A stretch of DNA of 64,000 bases from Streptomyces bicolor (GCF_000719285.1 NZ_JOFS01000020.1:1-64000); one strand, 5' to 3'; counted from the first letter of the stretch, positions 10,851 to 20,632 are shown. Notes: generated from the sequence alone by a model not told the origin. Made by a program: numbers and translations.

Positions 10851-10875
10851 TGCGCTGCTGGTGGCCGGGCGGCAG

Positions 10876-12339
10876 TCAGCTGGTCATGCCCCGGGCGGCC
10901 GCGTACAGGTCGAGCACCGCCAGGCAGAGCGGGACGAGCGACAGCAGAACCGCTCCCTCGCTCAGGTCGAGCATGCGCCCCCAGAAGGGGGTGACGCCCT
11001 TGCGCGGCACGATCAGGGCGATGGCCACCAGGATCATGGCTGCCAGCGCCACCGCGGCGGAGAGCCAGATCGTGCGGATGTCCAGCGGGGCGCTGTTCTT
11101 GTTGTAGAGCAGTTCCTTCAGGATGTCGGCCGGCGGGTTCAGGGCGAGGCCGAGCACCAGCAGGCAGATCGTGATGATGCCCGAGACCATCAGGGTCACG
11201 ACCTGGGACGTGTACAGGAAGAGGCGGGCCCGCATCAGCAGGGCGAGGCCGGCCGCCAGCGACAGCAGCTGGGCCCAGCCGCTGGTGGAGAAGCCGAGCA
11301 CCACACCGGCGGAGGCGACACCGCCGAGCGCGCAGCCGCCGACGAGGCCGAGCAGCAGTTCGTGGCCGCGGCGCGCCTGGTCGTTGATGACCTGGAAGTC
11401 GACGGGCTCCTGCTCCTGCTGTTCGTCGGCGCGGCCGCGCTTGGCGATCTGGTCGGGCGAGCGGAAGCCGATGGGGAGCTTGGCGAAGCGGGCGGACCAG
11501 CCGGGGAGGAAGCCGATGACGGCGACCATGACCACGGCGGTGACGGCGGCGGTCTCGCGCGGCTCGGCCTCGCTGACGATCGCCGCGAAGGTGGCGAGGA
11601 CGCCGATGCCGGAGGCGAAGGCGGCGGCGATGAAGGGCGCGTCGTTCTGGGGCAGCATCAGGACGAGCAGCACGGCGGCGACGAGCACGACCGCGAGACC
11701 GATGAGCAGGTGCAGCCGTCCGGGGCCCTCGTTCGCGGGCACGCCCACGATGCCCGAGCCGCCCACCATCAGGTGGGGCAGCGAGGCCAGGCCCAGGGCC
11801 GCCGCCGCGTGGTGGTCGTCGTAGACCCGCGCCCGTACGGCCGCCAGCGCGACGAGGATGACGCCGGTGGCCCCGGCGATGATGCCCGGCAGGCCGTTCA
11901 TGTCGTGCTTGATCGGCTCCGAGAACCACAGAGCCAACGCCATCATGGTCAGCAGGAGCGCGCCGGCGACCAGGCCGACGCCGCGCATCATGCCGTCGTT
12001 CCAGCTACGGCGGTCCGTTTCGACGGCCGCTGCCACGGCGTCCACGACATCGTCGAAGACGGCGGGCGGCAGCGAGTCCGCGAACGGCCGCAGCAACAGC
12101 AGTTCGCCGTCGCGGATTTGCAGTTCGGCGAGTGAGCGGCCGTCGTCGAGGACGGAGCCGTCCCTGCGTACCAAGTTGTACCCGGTGGGCGCGGCTTCCT
12201 CGGGCGTCTGCCCCGAAAGCCGCAGGATCTCCGGGTAAACGTCAGAGAGCGGTACGTCCTCCGGGAGTGCCACATCGATCCGGCTGTTCGGTGCCGCCAC
12301 CGTGACTCTGCAGAATCCGGTTGCTGAAACCGTACTCAC
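10876..12339 (-). CDS. eccD: type VII secretion channel protein EccD
   Basis: EccD is the multi-helix membrane core of the ESX complex. The 487 residues begin with a ubiquitin-like (YukD-type) domain, about residues 8-85 (FCRVTVAAPNSRIDVALPED, ending LQIRDGELLLLRPF). About eleven hydrophobic helices follow, from near residue 118 to the end. There is a short charged cytosolic loop near residues 300-325 (KRGRADEQQEQEPVDF). It is divergent from eccC across a 262-bp gap, so the two probably share a control region. Family assignment is clear; I did not count helices by prediction software. Confidence 0.93.
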   Translation of the reverse strand: MSTVSATGFCRVTVAAPNSRIDVALPEDVPLSDVYPEILRLSGQTPEEAAPTGYNLVRRDGSVLDDGRSLAELQIRDGELLLLRPFADSLPPAVFDDVVDAVAAAVETDRRSWNDGMMRGVGLVAGALLLTMMALALWFSEPIKHDMNGLPGIIAGATGVILVALAAVRARVYDDHHAAAALGLASLPHLMVGGSGIVGVPANEGPGRLHLLIGLAVVLVAAVLLVLMLPQNDAPFIAAAFASGIGVLATFAAIVSEAEPRETAAVTAVVMVAVIGFLPGWSARFAKLPIGFRSPDQIAKRGRADEQQEQEPVDFQVINDQARRGHELLLGLVGGCALGGVASAGVVLGFSTSGWAQLLSLAAGLALLMRARLFLYTSQVVTLMVSGIITICLLVLGLALNPPADILKELLYNKNSAPLDIRTIWLSAAVALAAMILVAIALIVPRKGVTPFWGRMLDLSEGAVLLSLVPLCLAVLDLYAAARGMTS

Positions 12340-12601
12340 TGACGGTTCCCCCTCGTCCAGTACTCGGTGATTCGTCGCGGTTTGCCAGGGCGATTCCCGC
12401 TCCGCGCTTCGTTTGGAGCGTCACCCTACCGTCCCCACGCTGCATCTCCTCATCCCCTCCCGACTCAACGTCCCCGCAGAACAGTAGGATCAACGCCCGA
12501 CTCCTGGACCCGGTATCGACCGGCGCGAGTTGACGTACGTACGGGGGCCGTCACGACGGGGGCGGTTCAAGATTGCGATTGCGTGAAGGACTGGTGGATC
12601 G
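12340..12601. promoter_or_regulatory. divergent eccD/eccC control region
   Basis: This 262-bp gap lies between two divergent T7SS core genes and must hold both promoters. Near the eccC side there is TTGACG at 12530 overlapping the palindrome GTACGTAC at about 12535-12542, followed by a run of G. I could not pair it with a clear -10 box, so individual promoters are not assigned. Confidence 0.4.
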
Positions 12602-15600
12602 GTGAGCGTCGTCATCGTCAAGCGCCCGCCGCGGGTTTTCCCGCCGGAGGTGCCGAGTGAGGAGGTCAAGCTCGAATCTCCTCCCGAAATCCCTCGCAAC
12701 GAGGACGACAGCCTGCTGATGAACCTGCTGCCCATGCTGGGCATGGGTTCGTCGGCGGCGTTCTTCTTCATGCCGGGCGCCCAGGGCTTTATGAAGATCA
12801 TGGGCATGCTGATGATGGTGTCCACGGTCGCCATGCTGATCGCCCAGATCGTGCGGGCCCGCAAGGGTCCGTCCGGGCAGATGGCCGAGGGGCGGCGGGA
12901 CTACCTCAAGTACCTGGCCCAGAAGCGGCGTGAGATCCGGCGCACCGCGCACAAGCAGCGCGACGCCCAGTACTACCTCCACCCCGCTCCCGAGCAACTG
13001 TGGGCGCTGGTCGCCGAGGGCTCGCGGCTGTGGGAGCGGCGTTCCACGGACCAGGACTTCGCCCAGGTGCGTATCGGTCTCGGCCCGCAGCAGTTGGCGA
13101 CTCCGCTGGTAGCGCCCGAGACGGCGCCGGTGGACGAGCTGGAGCCGCTGACCGCCCATGCGATGCAGCAGTTCATCGCCAGTTACGGCACGATCAACGA
13201 ACTTCCCCTGGCGATCGGGCTGCGCTCCTTCTACCACGTGACGATCTCGGGCGAGGCGGAGACGGTCTACGGCCAGACCCGGGCGGTGCTCGGCCAACTG
13301 GCCTCGCTGCACTCGCCCGAGGACGTGCTGATCGCGGTCGTGGCCGCGCCGGGCGCGGCCGTTGACTGGGAGTGGACCAAGTGGCTGCCGCACATGCAGC
13401 ACAAGGAGTCCGACGGTGCCGGCACGCGGCGGCTGCTCTGCTACGACCTCGGCGAGCTGGAGGAGGCCATCGCCCAGCAGCTGGAGGGACGGCCCAGGTG
13501 GAGCCGGGACGGTCAGCCGATCCTGGACCAGCCGCACGTGGTCGTCGTGCTGGACGGCGGCGGCGTGCCCGCGGACTCGGTCCTCGCGTCGGCGGAGGGC
13601 CTGCAGGGCGTGACCATCCTCGAGGTGGTGCCCGGTGAACTCGACGAGCTGCGCGGCTCACTGTCGGTGCGGGTGTGGCCCGACGCCATGGAGCTGGAGG
13701 CGGGCACCGGTGTGTTCACCGGCAAGCCCGACGTGCTGTCGCAGGCGCAGGCGGAGTCGCTGGCCCGGCAGCTGGCGCCGCTGCGCCTGGGTGCCGCGGA
13801 CGCGGACGAGCCGCTGCTGGCGAACCTGGACTTCACCGACCTGATGCAGATCGGTGACGCGGCGAGCGTCGACGTCTCGCGTACCTGGCGGCCTCGTACG
13901 CTGCACGAGCGGCTGCGTGTCCCGATCGGCCTCGGCGAGAACGGCGAGGCGGTCATGCTGGACATCAAGGAGGCCTCGCAGGAGGGCATGGGCCCGCACG
14001 GCCTGTGCGTCGGTGCCACCGGTTCCGGTAAGTCGGAGCTGCTGCGCACCCTGGTGCTGGGCCTCGCGGTCACCCACTCGTCGGAGACGCTCAACTTCGT
14101 CCTCGCGGACTTCAAGGGTGGTGCCACCTTCACCGGCATGGGTTCCATGCCGCACGTCTCCGCCGTGATCACCAACCTGGCCGACGAGCTCACGCTCGTG
14201 GACCGTATGCGCGACTCCATCACCGGTGAGCTGACCCGTCGTCAGGAGCTCCTGCGACAGGCCGGCAACTACGCCAACATCACCGACTACGAGAAGGCTC
14301 GTGCGGCCGGTGCCGCGCTCGACCCGCTGCCCTCGCTCGTCCTGATCATCGACGAGTTCAGCGAACTCCTCGCCGCCAAGCCCGACTTCATCGAGATGTT
14401 CATCCAGATCGGCCGTATCGGCCGTTCGCTGGGTGTGCACATGCTGCTCGCCTCGCAGCGACTCGAAGAGGGCAAGCTGCGCGGCCTCGACACCTTCCTG
14501 TCGTACCGCATCGGTCTGCGGACCTTCTCGGCCGCGGAGTCCCGTACGGCGATCGGCGTCCCCGACGCCTACCACCTGCCGAACGTCCCCGGCGCGGGCA
14601 TCCTGAAGTACGACACCGGCACGATGGTGCAGTTCAAGGCGGCGTACGTGTCCGGCACCTACCGGCCGAACGGGCCGGTCGTCCAGGGCGGCGGGCGGAT
14701 CGACCGCTCGCCCGTGCTGTTCACCGCCGCGCCCGTGCCGGTGCGGATCCTCACCGAGCCGGAGCCGGAGACCCGTTCCAACCAGGTCGACGACGCGCTC
14801 GCCGACACCGTCCTCGACGTCATCGTCAGCCGCCTGGACGGTCAGGGCCCGCCCGCCCACCAGGTGTGGCTGCCGCCCCTGGACGAGCCGTTCAGCCTCG
14901 ACCAGCTGCTGCCGGTGCTGAACATCAGCGCGGAGCGCGGTCTGCACGCCGAGGGCTACCACGCCCAGAGCAAGCTCGTCGTCCCGGTCGGCCTGGTCGA
15001 CAAGCCGTTCGAGCAGCGCCGTGACGTGATGTACGCGGACCTGTCCGGTTCCGCCGGTCACGCGCTGATCGTCGGTGGCCCGCAGTCCGGCAAGTCGACG
15101 CTCGTGCGCACGATGATCACGTCGTTCGCGCTCACGCACACGCCCACCGAAGTGCAGTTCTACGCCCTCGACTTCGGCGGCGGCGGCATGCTCGCCCTGG
15201 AGAACCTGGCCCATGTGGGTGGCGCCGCTTCCCGTCTGGACCAGGAGAAGGTCCGGCGTACGGTGGCGGAGGTGCACGGCATCCTCAACGCCCGCGAGGA
15301 GTTCTTCCGCTCCAAGAGCATCGACTCGATGGCCACGTTCCGAAACCGCCGGGCGCAGGGCCACTACCCCGACCAGCAATGGGGCGACGTCTTCCTGATC
15401 ATCGACGGTTGGGGGACGTTCAAGAACGACTACGAGATGCTCGACCCGGTCATCGCGGACATCGCGACCCGTGGTCTCGGTTTCGGTGTCCACCTGATCA
15501 TCACCGCGACCCGGTACACCGAGATGCGGCCGGCGCTGCGCGACCAGATCCTGAGCCGACTCGAGCTGCGGCTCGGTGACGCCATGGAGTCGGAGTTCGA

Positions 15601-16540
15601 CCGCAAGCGGGCCGAGAACGTGCCGATGGGCAAGCCCGGTCGCGGTCTGTCCCCGGACAAGCTGGACTACCTGGCCGCCACGCCCCGGATCGACGGGTCG
15701 CCCGCGGTGGAGGACCTGGCCGACGGCATGGCGAACCTCGTGCAGAGCGTCAACAACGCCTGGCAGGGCCCGACGGCACCCAAGGTGCGGATGCTGCCGA
15801 CGATGCTGCACGCCTCCGAGCTGCCCGGTGGCGGCGACTTCGGCAGCCGCGGTATCGCGGTCGGCGTCGACGAGCTCACGCTGTCGCCGGTGTTCGTGGA
15901 CTTCGAGACCGACCCGCTGTTCGTCATCTACGGCGAGAGCGAGTCCGGCAAGTCCTCGCTGTTGCGGTTCATGGCCAAGCAGATCGCGGAGCGGTACCAG
16001 CCCAACAAGGCGCTGTTCGTGGTCTCCGACTTCCGGCGCGCGCTGCTCGGGCAGGTTCCCGAGAGCCACATGTACAAGTACTGCGCCTCGGGTCCGCAGC
16101 TGCAGGAGGTCATGGAGTCGCTGGCCGGCTCGATGAGCCGCCGTATGCCGGGGCCGGACGTGACGCCGGACCAGCTGCGCAACCGCAGCTGGTACAACGA
16201 GCCGGACGCGTTCATCTTCATCGACGACTACGACCTGGTCGCCACGTCGATGGGCAACCCGATGTCGGTGCTCATGGAGTACCTGCCGTTCGCGCGTGAC
16301 CTGGGCCTGCGCATCATCCTGGCCCGCACCACCTCGGGTGCCTCGCGGTCGTCCTTCGAGCCGGTCCTCACCCGGATCAAGGAGCTCGGCGCGCAGGGCA
16401 TCGTGCTCTCCGGTGACCCGTCGGAGGGGCCGGTGTTCAACAACATCAAGGCCGCGCCGATGCCGCCGGGACGTGGCCAGTTCATCTCGCGCCGGACCAG
16501 CGGGCAGCTGGTTCAGACGGGGTATCTGCCGGAGAGCTGA
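12602..16540 (+). CDS. eccC: type VII secretion ATPase EccC (FtsK/SpoIIIE type)
   Basis: EccC is the motor that recognises Esx substrates and drives export. The 1312-residue protein starts at GTG 12602 and has two N-terminal membrane helices (about residues 48-85). Three FtsK-like ATPase domains follow. Walker A motifs are GATGSGKS with K477, GGPQSGKS with K831 and GESESGKS with K1117. The first Walker B is LVLIIDEFSEL, with the catalytic Glu. The second (FLIIDGWG) and third (FIFIDDYD) lack the usual DE pair, as expected for the regulatory, substrate-binding domains. Here EccCa and EccCb are fused. A terminator follows directly. Confidence 0.97.
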   Translation: MSVVIVKRPPRVFPPEVPSEEVKLESPPEIPRNEDDSLLMNLLPMLGMGSSAAFFFMPGAQGFMKIMGMLMMVSTVAMLIAQIVRARKGPSGQMAEGRRDYLKYLAQKRREIRRTAHKQRDAQYYLHPAPEQLWALVAEGSRLWERRSTDQDFAQVRIGLGPQQLATPLVAPETAPVDELEPLTAHAMQQFIASYGTINELPLAIGLRSFYHVTISGEAETVYGQTRAVLGQLASLHSPEDVLIAVVAAPGAAVDWEWTKWLPHMQHKESDGAGTRRLLCYDLGELEEAIAQQLEGRPRWSRDGQPILDQPHVVVVLDGGGVPADSVLASAEGLQGVTILEVVPGELDELRGSLSVRVWPDAMELEAGTGVFTGKPDVLSQAQAESLARQLAPLRLGAADADEPLLANLDFTDLMQIGDAASVDVSRTWRPRTLHERLRVPIGLGENGEAVMLDIKEASQEGMGPHGLCVGATGSGKSELLRTLVLGLAVTHSSETLNFVLADFKGGATFTGMGSMPHVSAVITNLADELTLVDRMRDSITGELTRRQELLRQAGNYANITDYEKARAAGAALDPLPSLVLIIDEFSELLAAKPDFIEMFIQIGRIGRSLGVHMLLASQRLEEGKLRGLDTFLSYRIGLRTFSAAESRTAIGVPDAYHLPNVPGAGILKYDTGTMVQFKAAYVSGTYRPNGPVVQGGGRIDRSPVLFTAAPVPVRILTEPEPETRSNQVDDALADTVLDVIVSRLDGQGPPAHQVWLPPLDEPFSLDQLLPVLNISAERGLHAEGYHAQSKLVVPVGLVDKPFEQRRDVMYADLSGSAGHALIVGGPQSGKSTLVRTMITSFALTHTPTEVQFYALDFGGGGMLALENLAHVGGAASRLDQEKVRRTVAEVHGILNAREEFFRSKSIDSMATFRNRRAQGHYPDQQWGDVFLIIDGWGTFKNDYEMLDPVIADIATRGLGFGVHLIITATRYTEMRPALRDQILSRLELRLGDAMESEFDRKRAENVPMGKPGRGLSPDKLDYLAATPRIDGSPAVEDLADGMANLVQSVNNAWQGPTAPKVRMLPTMLHASELPGGGDFGSRGIAVGVDELTLSPVFVDFETDPLFVIYGESESGKSSLLRFMAKQIAERYQPNKALFVVSDFRRALLGQVPESHMYKYCASGPQLQEVMESLAGSMSRRMPGPDVTPDQLRNRSWYNEPDAFIFIDDYDLVATSMGNPMSVLMEYLPFARDLGLRIILARTTSGASRSSFEPVLTRIKELGAQGIVLSGDPSEGPVFNNIKAAPMPPGRGQFISRRTSGQLVQTGYLPES

Positions 16541-16561
16541 GTCTGCTTCGGTGAAGTGCTG

Positions 16562-16593
16562 AGGGGTTGGGCCGTGTCCGCGGCCCAACCCCT
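16562..16593. terminator. terminator of eccC
   Basis: AGGGGTTGGGCCG at 16562-16574 pairs perfectly with CGGCCCAACCCCT at 16581-16593, followed by TCTTTTG, a rare U-rich tract for this genome. Confidence 0.85.
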
Positions 16594-16609
16594 TCTTTTG
16601 TTCCACCGT

Positions 16610-16980
16610 TCAACGGCGAGAGTTTCGACAATCCGCTGCCTGGAGTCGATCGACGCCGCGGGCTCGGGCGGCAGCGCCTCGACACCGGGTGCCGGGGCGG
16701 CGGCACCGGACGGTGCGGTGTACGACGGCAGCGGGGCCGCCTGCGGTTCGCCGCCCACCTCGGCCGGTCAGCCAGGGGGGAACGAAGGCCACGGGCGCGC
16801 CGTGTGCGAGCGCCGCCGCCAGAACGTGCCGGTAGCCCTCGAGGAAGGGGTGGCGCAGCTTGCGCCCGCCAACGACATTGACCCGGCGAGGGATACCTCG
16901 TGGTCGGCCAACGTCCGCCTGACGGTGTCGTCGTCGAAATAGTCGTACCCGTATGCGCTGCCGAACCGCGGTACGGCGTC
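16610..16980 (-). pseudogene. decayed coding remnant, frameshifted at least twice
   Basis: Reading the minus strand from 16980, coding-like sequence with high GC3 passes through three frames. These give FGSAYGYDYFDDDTVRRTLA, then VNVVGGRKLRHPFLEGYRHV with LAHGAPVAFVPPWL, then a Pro/Ala-rich segment GEPQAAPLPSYTAPSG. No one frame is open across the region. The first segment lies in frame just after the stop of the gene at 17005. I do not recognise the ancestral family; the Pro-rich segment resembles T7SS-linked proteins in this window. Confidence 0.5.
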
Positions 16981-17004
16981 AGAGGCCGGGCGGCGGAGCC
17001 TGAT

Positions 17005-17622
17005 TCAGCTGGACCAGTCGTGCAGTACTGCCTGCGCGTAGACCACGCGCAGGTCCAAACGGGAGGAGCGGACCTTGTACTTGTCCCTCATGCCGTAGAA
17101 CTTCACGGGGGCGAGCCCAAGTGCGAGGCCACCCTTGGTCCGCCATGCCGTACGTGTCGGCAGATACCAGTCAGGGCGTCCGTACCCGCCGAGGAGACCC
17201 GCTACGTTGAAGATCAGAAGCAACGGCGACACCAGGACGTAGAAGACCCACGCGCTGATGGTTCCACGGCGGCCGACCAGGTTCGTGCCGTCCGGCATTG
17301 CCATCTCGTACGGCGGCCGCCAGCCGCGTCCTCGGGTGGGGAGCCGCAGCACGCCCAACTCGGCTCCGCCAGGCCCGATCACGGCCAGAGCGATGTCCGC
17401 GCTCATCCCCGGCGCCCGCTGGGCCACGGAACACAAGGGCTTGTGACCTGCCAGGTCCTCGTAGAGGGTGAACCTGGGGCCGGCTCCATCCGGCATGTCC
17501 TTGTTCGGGAGCTCTCCCCCGGCGTAGACAGGGTTTCCGCCTCGCACCTTGATGACGCGCTGAAGGTTGTAAGCCGCGTTTTCCTGTGCGGACGGTACGT
17601 GCACGCTAAATACAGTACTCAC
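17005..17622 (-). CDS. membrane protein sharing a C-terminal motif with the gene at 20744
   Basis: The 205-residue protein has a soluble N-terminal part with a beta-rich scaffold, one hydrophobic region about residues 124-146 (WVFYVLVSPLLLIFNVAGLLGG), and a C-terminus ending SSRLDLRVVYAQAVLHDW. The protein encoded at 20744-21534 ends almost identically (SQRLDLRLAYAQAVLHVW), so they belong to one family. Function is unknown to me. It is the last gene of a minus-strand cluster starting with the small helical protein at 20632, 53 bp after the two-TM gene. Confidence 0.65.
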   Translation of the reverse strand: MSTVFSVHVPSAQENAAYNLQRVIKVRGGNPVYAGGELPNKDMPDGAGPRFTLYEDLAGHKPLCSVAQRAPGMSADIALAVIGPGGAELGVLRLPTRGRGWRPPYEMAMPDGTNLVGRRGTISAWVFYVLVSPLLLIFNVAGLLGGYGRPDWYLPTRTAWRTKGGLALGLAPVKFYGMRDKYKVRSSRLDLRVVYAQAVLHDWSS

Positions 17623-17675
17623 AATTCCTGGCCCAATTTGTCAGCGGCAATGGTTTCGAGGTCGCAGGTCGCAGG

Positions 17676-18185
17676 TCATCGCCATCTCTTTCCGGTGACC
17701 GGCTTCAGCCACGCGGGCAGTTTATGGCGATGGAGCCCCGCTGCCGACAGGACCTCCAGGTACCCGTTGACCTGATCACGAGTTCCGCCGTGTATCCACA
17801 CATGCCGGAACCAGAACGCTCGGGACAGCAGGTACACGGCGAGCGAGAGCAGGAGCGCGACGGGTGTGAAGAGGACCAGGCCGACCACCGGTTCGAGGGT
17901 GCCCAAGTCGGTGGTGTCGAGCAGGAACCAGGCCCCGGCCGCTCCGGGAGCGAGCAGCAGGCCACCCCACGCTCCACGTGAGTTCATCCTGCCCAGCAGC
18001 CGGCGATGCCGTTCGAGCATCGCCGCGACCTCCCGGTCGGCCAGGTAGTCGATGCCCCGGTCGACGCCGATCGCCCGAATGTCGTCGGACAGGCCCGGTA
18101 CGGCCGCCAGGTGAGCGGCGGTCACCTGCAGCAGCCCGAGCGCCTCATCGGAGACGGCACTCTCATCACCCGGCATGCGCCGCAC
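17676..18185 (-). CDS. two-TM protein of T7SS cassette A
   Basis: The 169-residue protein has a charged helical N-terminal domain (about 75 residues), two membrane helices (about 76-92 and 98-120), and a basic C-terminus ending KLPAWLKPVTGKRWR. It follows the 289-residue gene with no gap (stop at 18186, start at 18185), implying one operon. Its position, fourth in the cassette, matches the two-TM protein at 30038-30676. I see no clear sequence identity between the two. The function is unknown; a membrane partner for the secreted pair is an inference. Confidence 0.7.
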   Translation of the reverse strand: MRRMPGDESAVSDEALGLLQVTAAHLAAVPGLSDDIRAIGVDRGIDYLADREVAAMLERHRRLLGRMNSRGAWGGLLLAPGAAGAWFLLDTTDLGTLEPVVGLVLFTPVALLLSLAVYLLSRAFWFRHVWIHGGTRDQVNGYLEVLSAAGLHRHKLPAWLKPVTGKRWR

Positions 18186-19055
18186 TCATCCGAACACGTC
18201 TCGGACGGACTTCGCTTGCAGGGGCACCTCGATGCCCTGGGCCAGGTCCGTGGGCAGGCCGGGAGGCGTACTCTGAGGCGGCTCCAACTGCTGCGGCTGC
18301 TGCGGTTGTTGTGCCTGATCCGGTTGCTGCGCCTGATCCGATTGCTGGGCCTGATCCGATTGCTGGGCCTGATCCGGTTGCTGCGGCGCGGGCGAATCAT
18401 CGGCCGGGCGCTCGACATCGGCCACTTCGAGAGTGTTGACGATGTTGAAGAAAAGTTCGGAGTACAGGTCCCAGTCCTCCATGCACGGAGTGCTGAGTTC
18501 GAAGAGTGCCATCTCCGCCTCCCGTCGAAGAGGCAGGAAGACGGTGATCTTCCCGATCTCCACCTCCTCGGGCCGGCCGGAATCGGTGATCTCCGCGGGA
18601 AGGGTCATGATCTCCGAGGTGAACCGGGCCACCGCCTCGCCGGCCGTGAGCCAGACCGTCTCGATCTGGCTCTCGTCCCCGGAACCCGAGAGTTCCGCGG
18701 CGACACTCGACGCGGTCATCTTCTGGCCGTCCGGCACGGACTCCAGCAGGGTCGCGGTCACCGACGCCGTGCTGCGTCGCCCGTCGAGGTCGAGCAGACA
18801 GAAACCGGCGTAGCTGATTCCGGCATCCATCATCTCGGCGACCACCGGCAGTTGAATCGCCGCGTACTGGAACCAGAGTTCCGGGTTGCCCTCCGGATAG
18901 ACATCCTGGGCCAGCTCGATCAGCGCCTGGCCGACCTGCTCCGGATCCTCGTAGACGGGGAGCTCGAAAAAGCTGGGAGGGACACGGAACGTCAGCCGCG
19001 GAGCGGCGGCGGCCGTGGGATCGGCCGAGTCGTCGCCGGGAAGCATGGTGTCCAT
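18186..19055 (-). CDS. soluble protein of T7SS cassette A with Gln-rich tail
   Basis: The 289-residue protein has a folded part of about 215 residues (RLTFRVPPSFFELP near the start; MALFELSTPCMEDWDLYSEL near the end) and a low-complexity tail with repeated QSDQAQQ/PDQAQQ units (about residues 222-262). It ends SVRDVFG. No signal peptide or TM is visible. Position and size match the 237-residue protein at 30673-31386. Both sit directly after the large WEG-protein gene. By position it could be a chaperone or adaptor; that is inference only. Confidence 0.7.
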   Translation of the reverse strand: MDTMLPGDDSADPTAAAAPRLTFRVPPSFFELPVYEDPEQVGQALIELAQDVYPEGNPELWFQYAAIQLPVVAEMMDAGISYAGFCLLDLDGRRSTASVTATLLESVPDGQKMTASSVAAELSGSGDESQIETVWLTAGEAVARFTSEIMTLPAEITDSGRPEEVEIGKITVFLPLRREAEMALFELSTPCMEDWDLYSELFFNIVNTLEVADVERPADDSPAPQQPDQAQQSDQAQQSDQAQQPDQAQQPQQPQQLEPPQSTPPGLPTDLAQGIEVPLQAKSVRDVFG

Positions 19056-19058
19056 CGG

Positions 19059-20279
19059 TTACGCCGCTCCCGCCGCCGACATGAACGCGTTGGAGGGCGG
19101 TGCACTGGCCGACTGGGTGCTCGACCCCCCTGCCAGGAAGCCGAGCCCCAGGCCCATGCCCTTGACGCCCATCTGCGTTCCGCGCATCGCCCAGCTGCCG
19201 ACGTCCAGAACCTCGTCGCTGAGGTTCATTCGCTTGCCCGCGAACGCGAGGCTCTTGTACATGACGCCGTCGGCCATGCCCCTGGCCACGTTGACCGAGG
19301 TCGCCATCTCGTCGGCGTTGGCGAAGACACCCTTGAGGCGGTTGCCGGTCGCCGCCGCCTTGGCCGCCTTCGCTCCGGCAGTCAGTCCCTTGACCGCCCC
19401 GATCCCCGGCAGGACGCCCAGGCCGGCGCCGACCCAGTCCATGACGCCGACCTTTTCACCACGGGCTGTCCTGACGCCGTATCCGGCCAGGGCGAGCGCG
19501 CTGGCACCGATGGCCAGTGCCCCGAGCACCGCGCCCACGGGCGGGATGGCCATGGTCGCCAGGGAGAGGATGGACAGAACGGATCCGATCTTGGAGAACA
19601 GGTCCGCGTTCTTGGCGAGGAAGTCCGTGAAGCCGTCCCAGGCGCCCTTCAGTCCATCCGTGATCTTGTCCCAGATACTGATGTCCGGCGGCCGGTTCTC
19701 CGAGGCCTCGCGAATGGCGTTCTCCGCCTTCGCCGCCTGCTCCTCCCAGGACTTGCGCAGCGCTTCGCCGTCGTCGATGATCTTTTTGAGATCGGCCGCG
19801 GCATCCTTGGCCGCCGCTGAAGCGGAGTCCGCCTCCTCCGACAGGGCCTTGGCCTCCTGCTCGGTGAGCTGTCGGAACTGGGCACCCGTGATCTTGACGT
19901 TGACCCGGTCGACCGCCTCGTTCTTCTGATCGAGCCGGTTGCGCGCCTCGAGCGCCTGGTCCTCGAGGCTCCTGGCCCGCTGCTGCATGGTCTGGAGCTG
20001 GTCGTGCCAGCCCTGAAGCGCCTTCGAGCAGGCGGTCATCGACTCGTAGCCCTGCTTCAGGTACTTGGGCAGCTCGCCGATCTTCTCCTTGAACTTGGCG
20101 GCGGCTTCGCCCTCCCACGCTCCGTCCGTCTTGCCGATGCTGAGCAGCGTCTCGCGCATCTCGTCGAGCTCGTTACCGACCGTCTTGACGTCATACGCCA
20201 GTGACTCGATCGTGTGCAGATCACCCTTGGCCGGGTTGAACGTCAGACCTGGCCAGTTGGGATCGTCGAAAATTCCCAT
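19059..20279 (-). CDS. large WXG protein of T7SS cassette A (putative secreted substrate)
   Basis: The 406-residue protein starts at ATG 20279 (MGIFDDPNWPG) behind GGGGAGAAG; a longer frame upstream is spurious. The N-terminal helical domain has a WXG turn at W55EG. A long coiled-coil region runs to about residue 210. A hydrophobic glycine-rich region follows (IGSVLSILSLATMAIPPVGA, then WVGAGLGVLPGIGAVKGL). The layout resembles long WXG/LXG-type T7SS substrates, but no known toxin domain is visible. It lies between the small helical gene (65 bp upstream) and the 289-residue gene (3 bp downstream). Confidence 0.8.
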   Translation of the reverse strand: MGIFDDPNWPGLTFNPAKGDLHTIESLAYDVKTVGNELDEMRETLLSIGKTDGAWEGEAAAKFKEKIGELPKYLKQGYESMTACSKALQGWHDQLQTMQQRARSLEDQALEARNRLDQKNEAVDRVNVKITGAQFRQLTEQEAKALSEEADSASAAAKDAAADLKKIIDDGEALRKSWEEQAAKAENAIREASENRPPDISIWDKITDGLKGAWDGFTDFLAKNADLFSKIGSVLSILSLATMAIPPVGAVLGALAIGASALALAGYGVRTARGEKVGVMDWVGAGLGVLPGIGAVKGLTAGAKAAKAAATGNRLKGVFANADEMATSVNVARGMADGVMYKSLAFAGKRMNLSDEVLDVGSWAMRGTQMGVKGMGLGLGFLAGGSSTQSASAPPSNAFMSAAGAA

Positions 20280-20344
20280 CGTCTTCTCCCCGTTGTGTGC
20301 GAGATGTGCGAGTCGGCGGTACGGCCGTACGGCGCCGGCCAGGG

Positions 20345-20632
20345 CTACTTCTGGCTGAAGCCCTTCTGCATGTCCCTGTCGGTCGTCTCGTACGCCTCGA
20401 CCGTCTTCTTGAGCCCCTCGTGCAACTGCTTGGCGGAGTCGGCGATGCGCTTGATGCCGTCGCCCCAGGCGTCCTGGAAGTCGTCGCAGGCGTTGTCGAG
20501 GCCGTCCGTGCCCAGGCCCTTCGGGCCGACCTTGTTCAGCCGCTGCTGGGCACCGCGCATGCGGTCGTCCACCTGGTCCAACCTGTTGATCAGGGTCTTC
20601 ATGCGATCGACATCGATCTGGAAGTCCGCCAT
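20345..20632 (-). CDS. small helical WXG100-like protein of cassette A
   Basis: The 95-residue, all-helical protein (MADFQIDVDRMK) has the size of ESAT-6/WXG100 proteins. It lacks a true WXG turn; instead it has LDNACDDFQDAWGDG near residues 45-59. The protein at 32669 carries the same pattern, LDEACDTFQDRWAYG. A YETTD sequence near the C-terminus fits the T7SS YxxxD/E signal. It is first in its cassette and probably pairs with the WEG protein downstream. Confidence 0.8.
   Translation of the reverse strand: MADFQIDVDRMKTLINRLDQVDDRMRGAQQRLNKVGPKGLGTDGLDNACDDFQDAWGDGIKRIADSAKQLHEGLKKTVEAYETTDRDMQKGFSQK

Noticed and set aside
13658..16606. 982-codon minus-strand frame opposite eccC
   Set aside because: It is antisense to an unmistakable eccC and has no recognisable domain.
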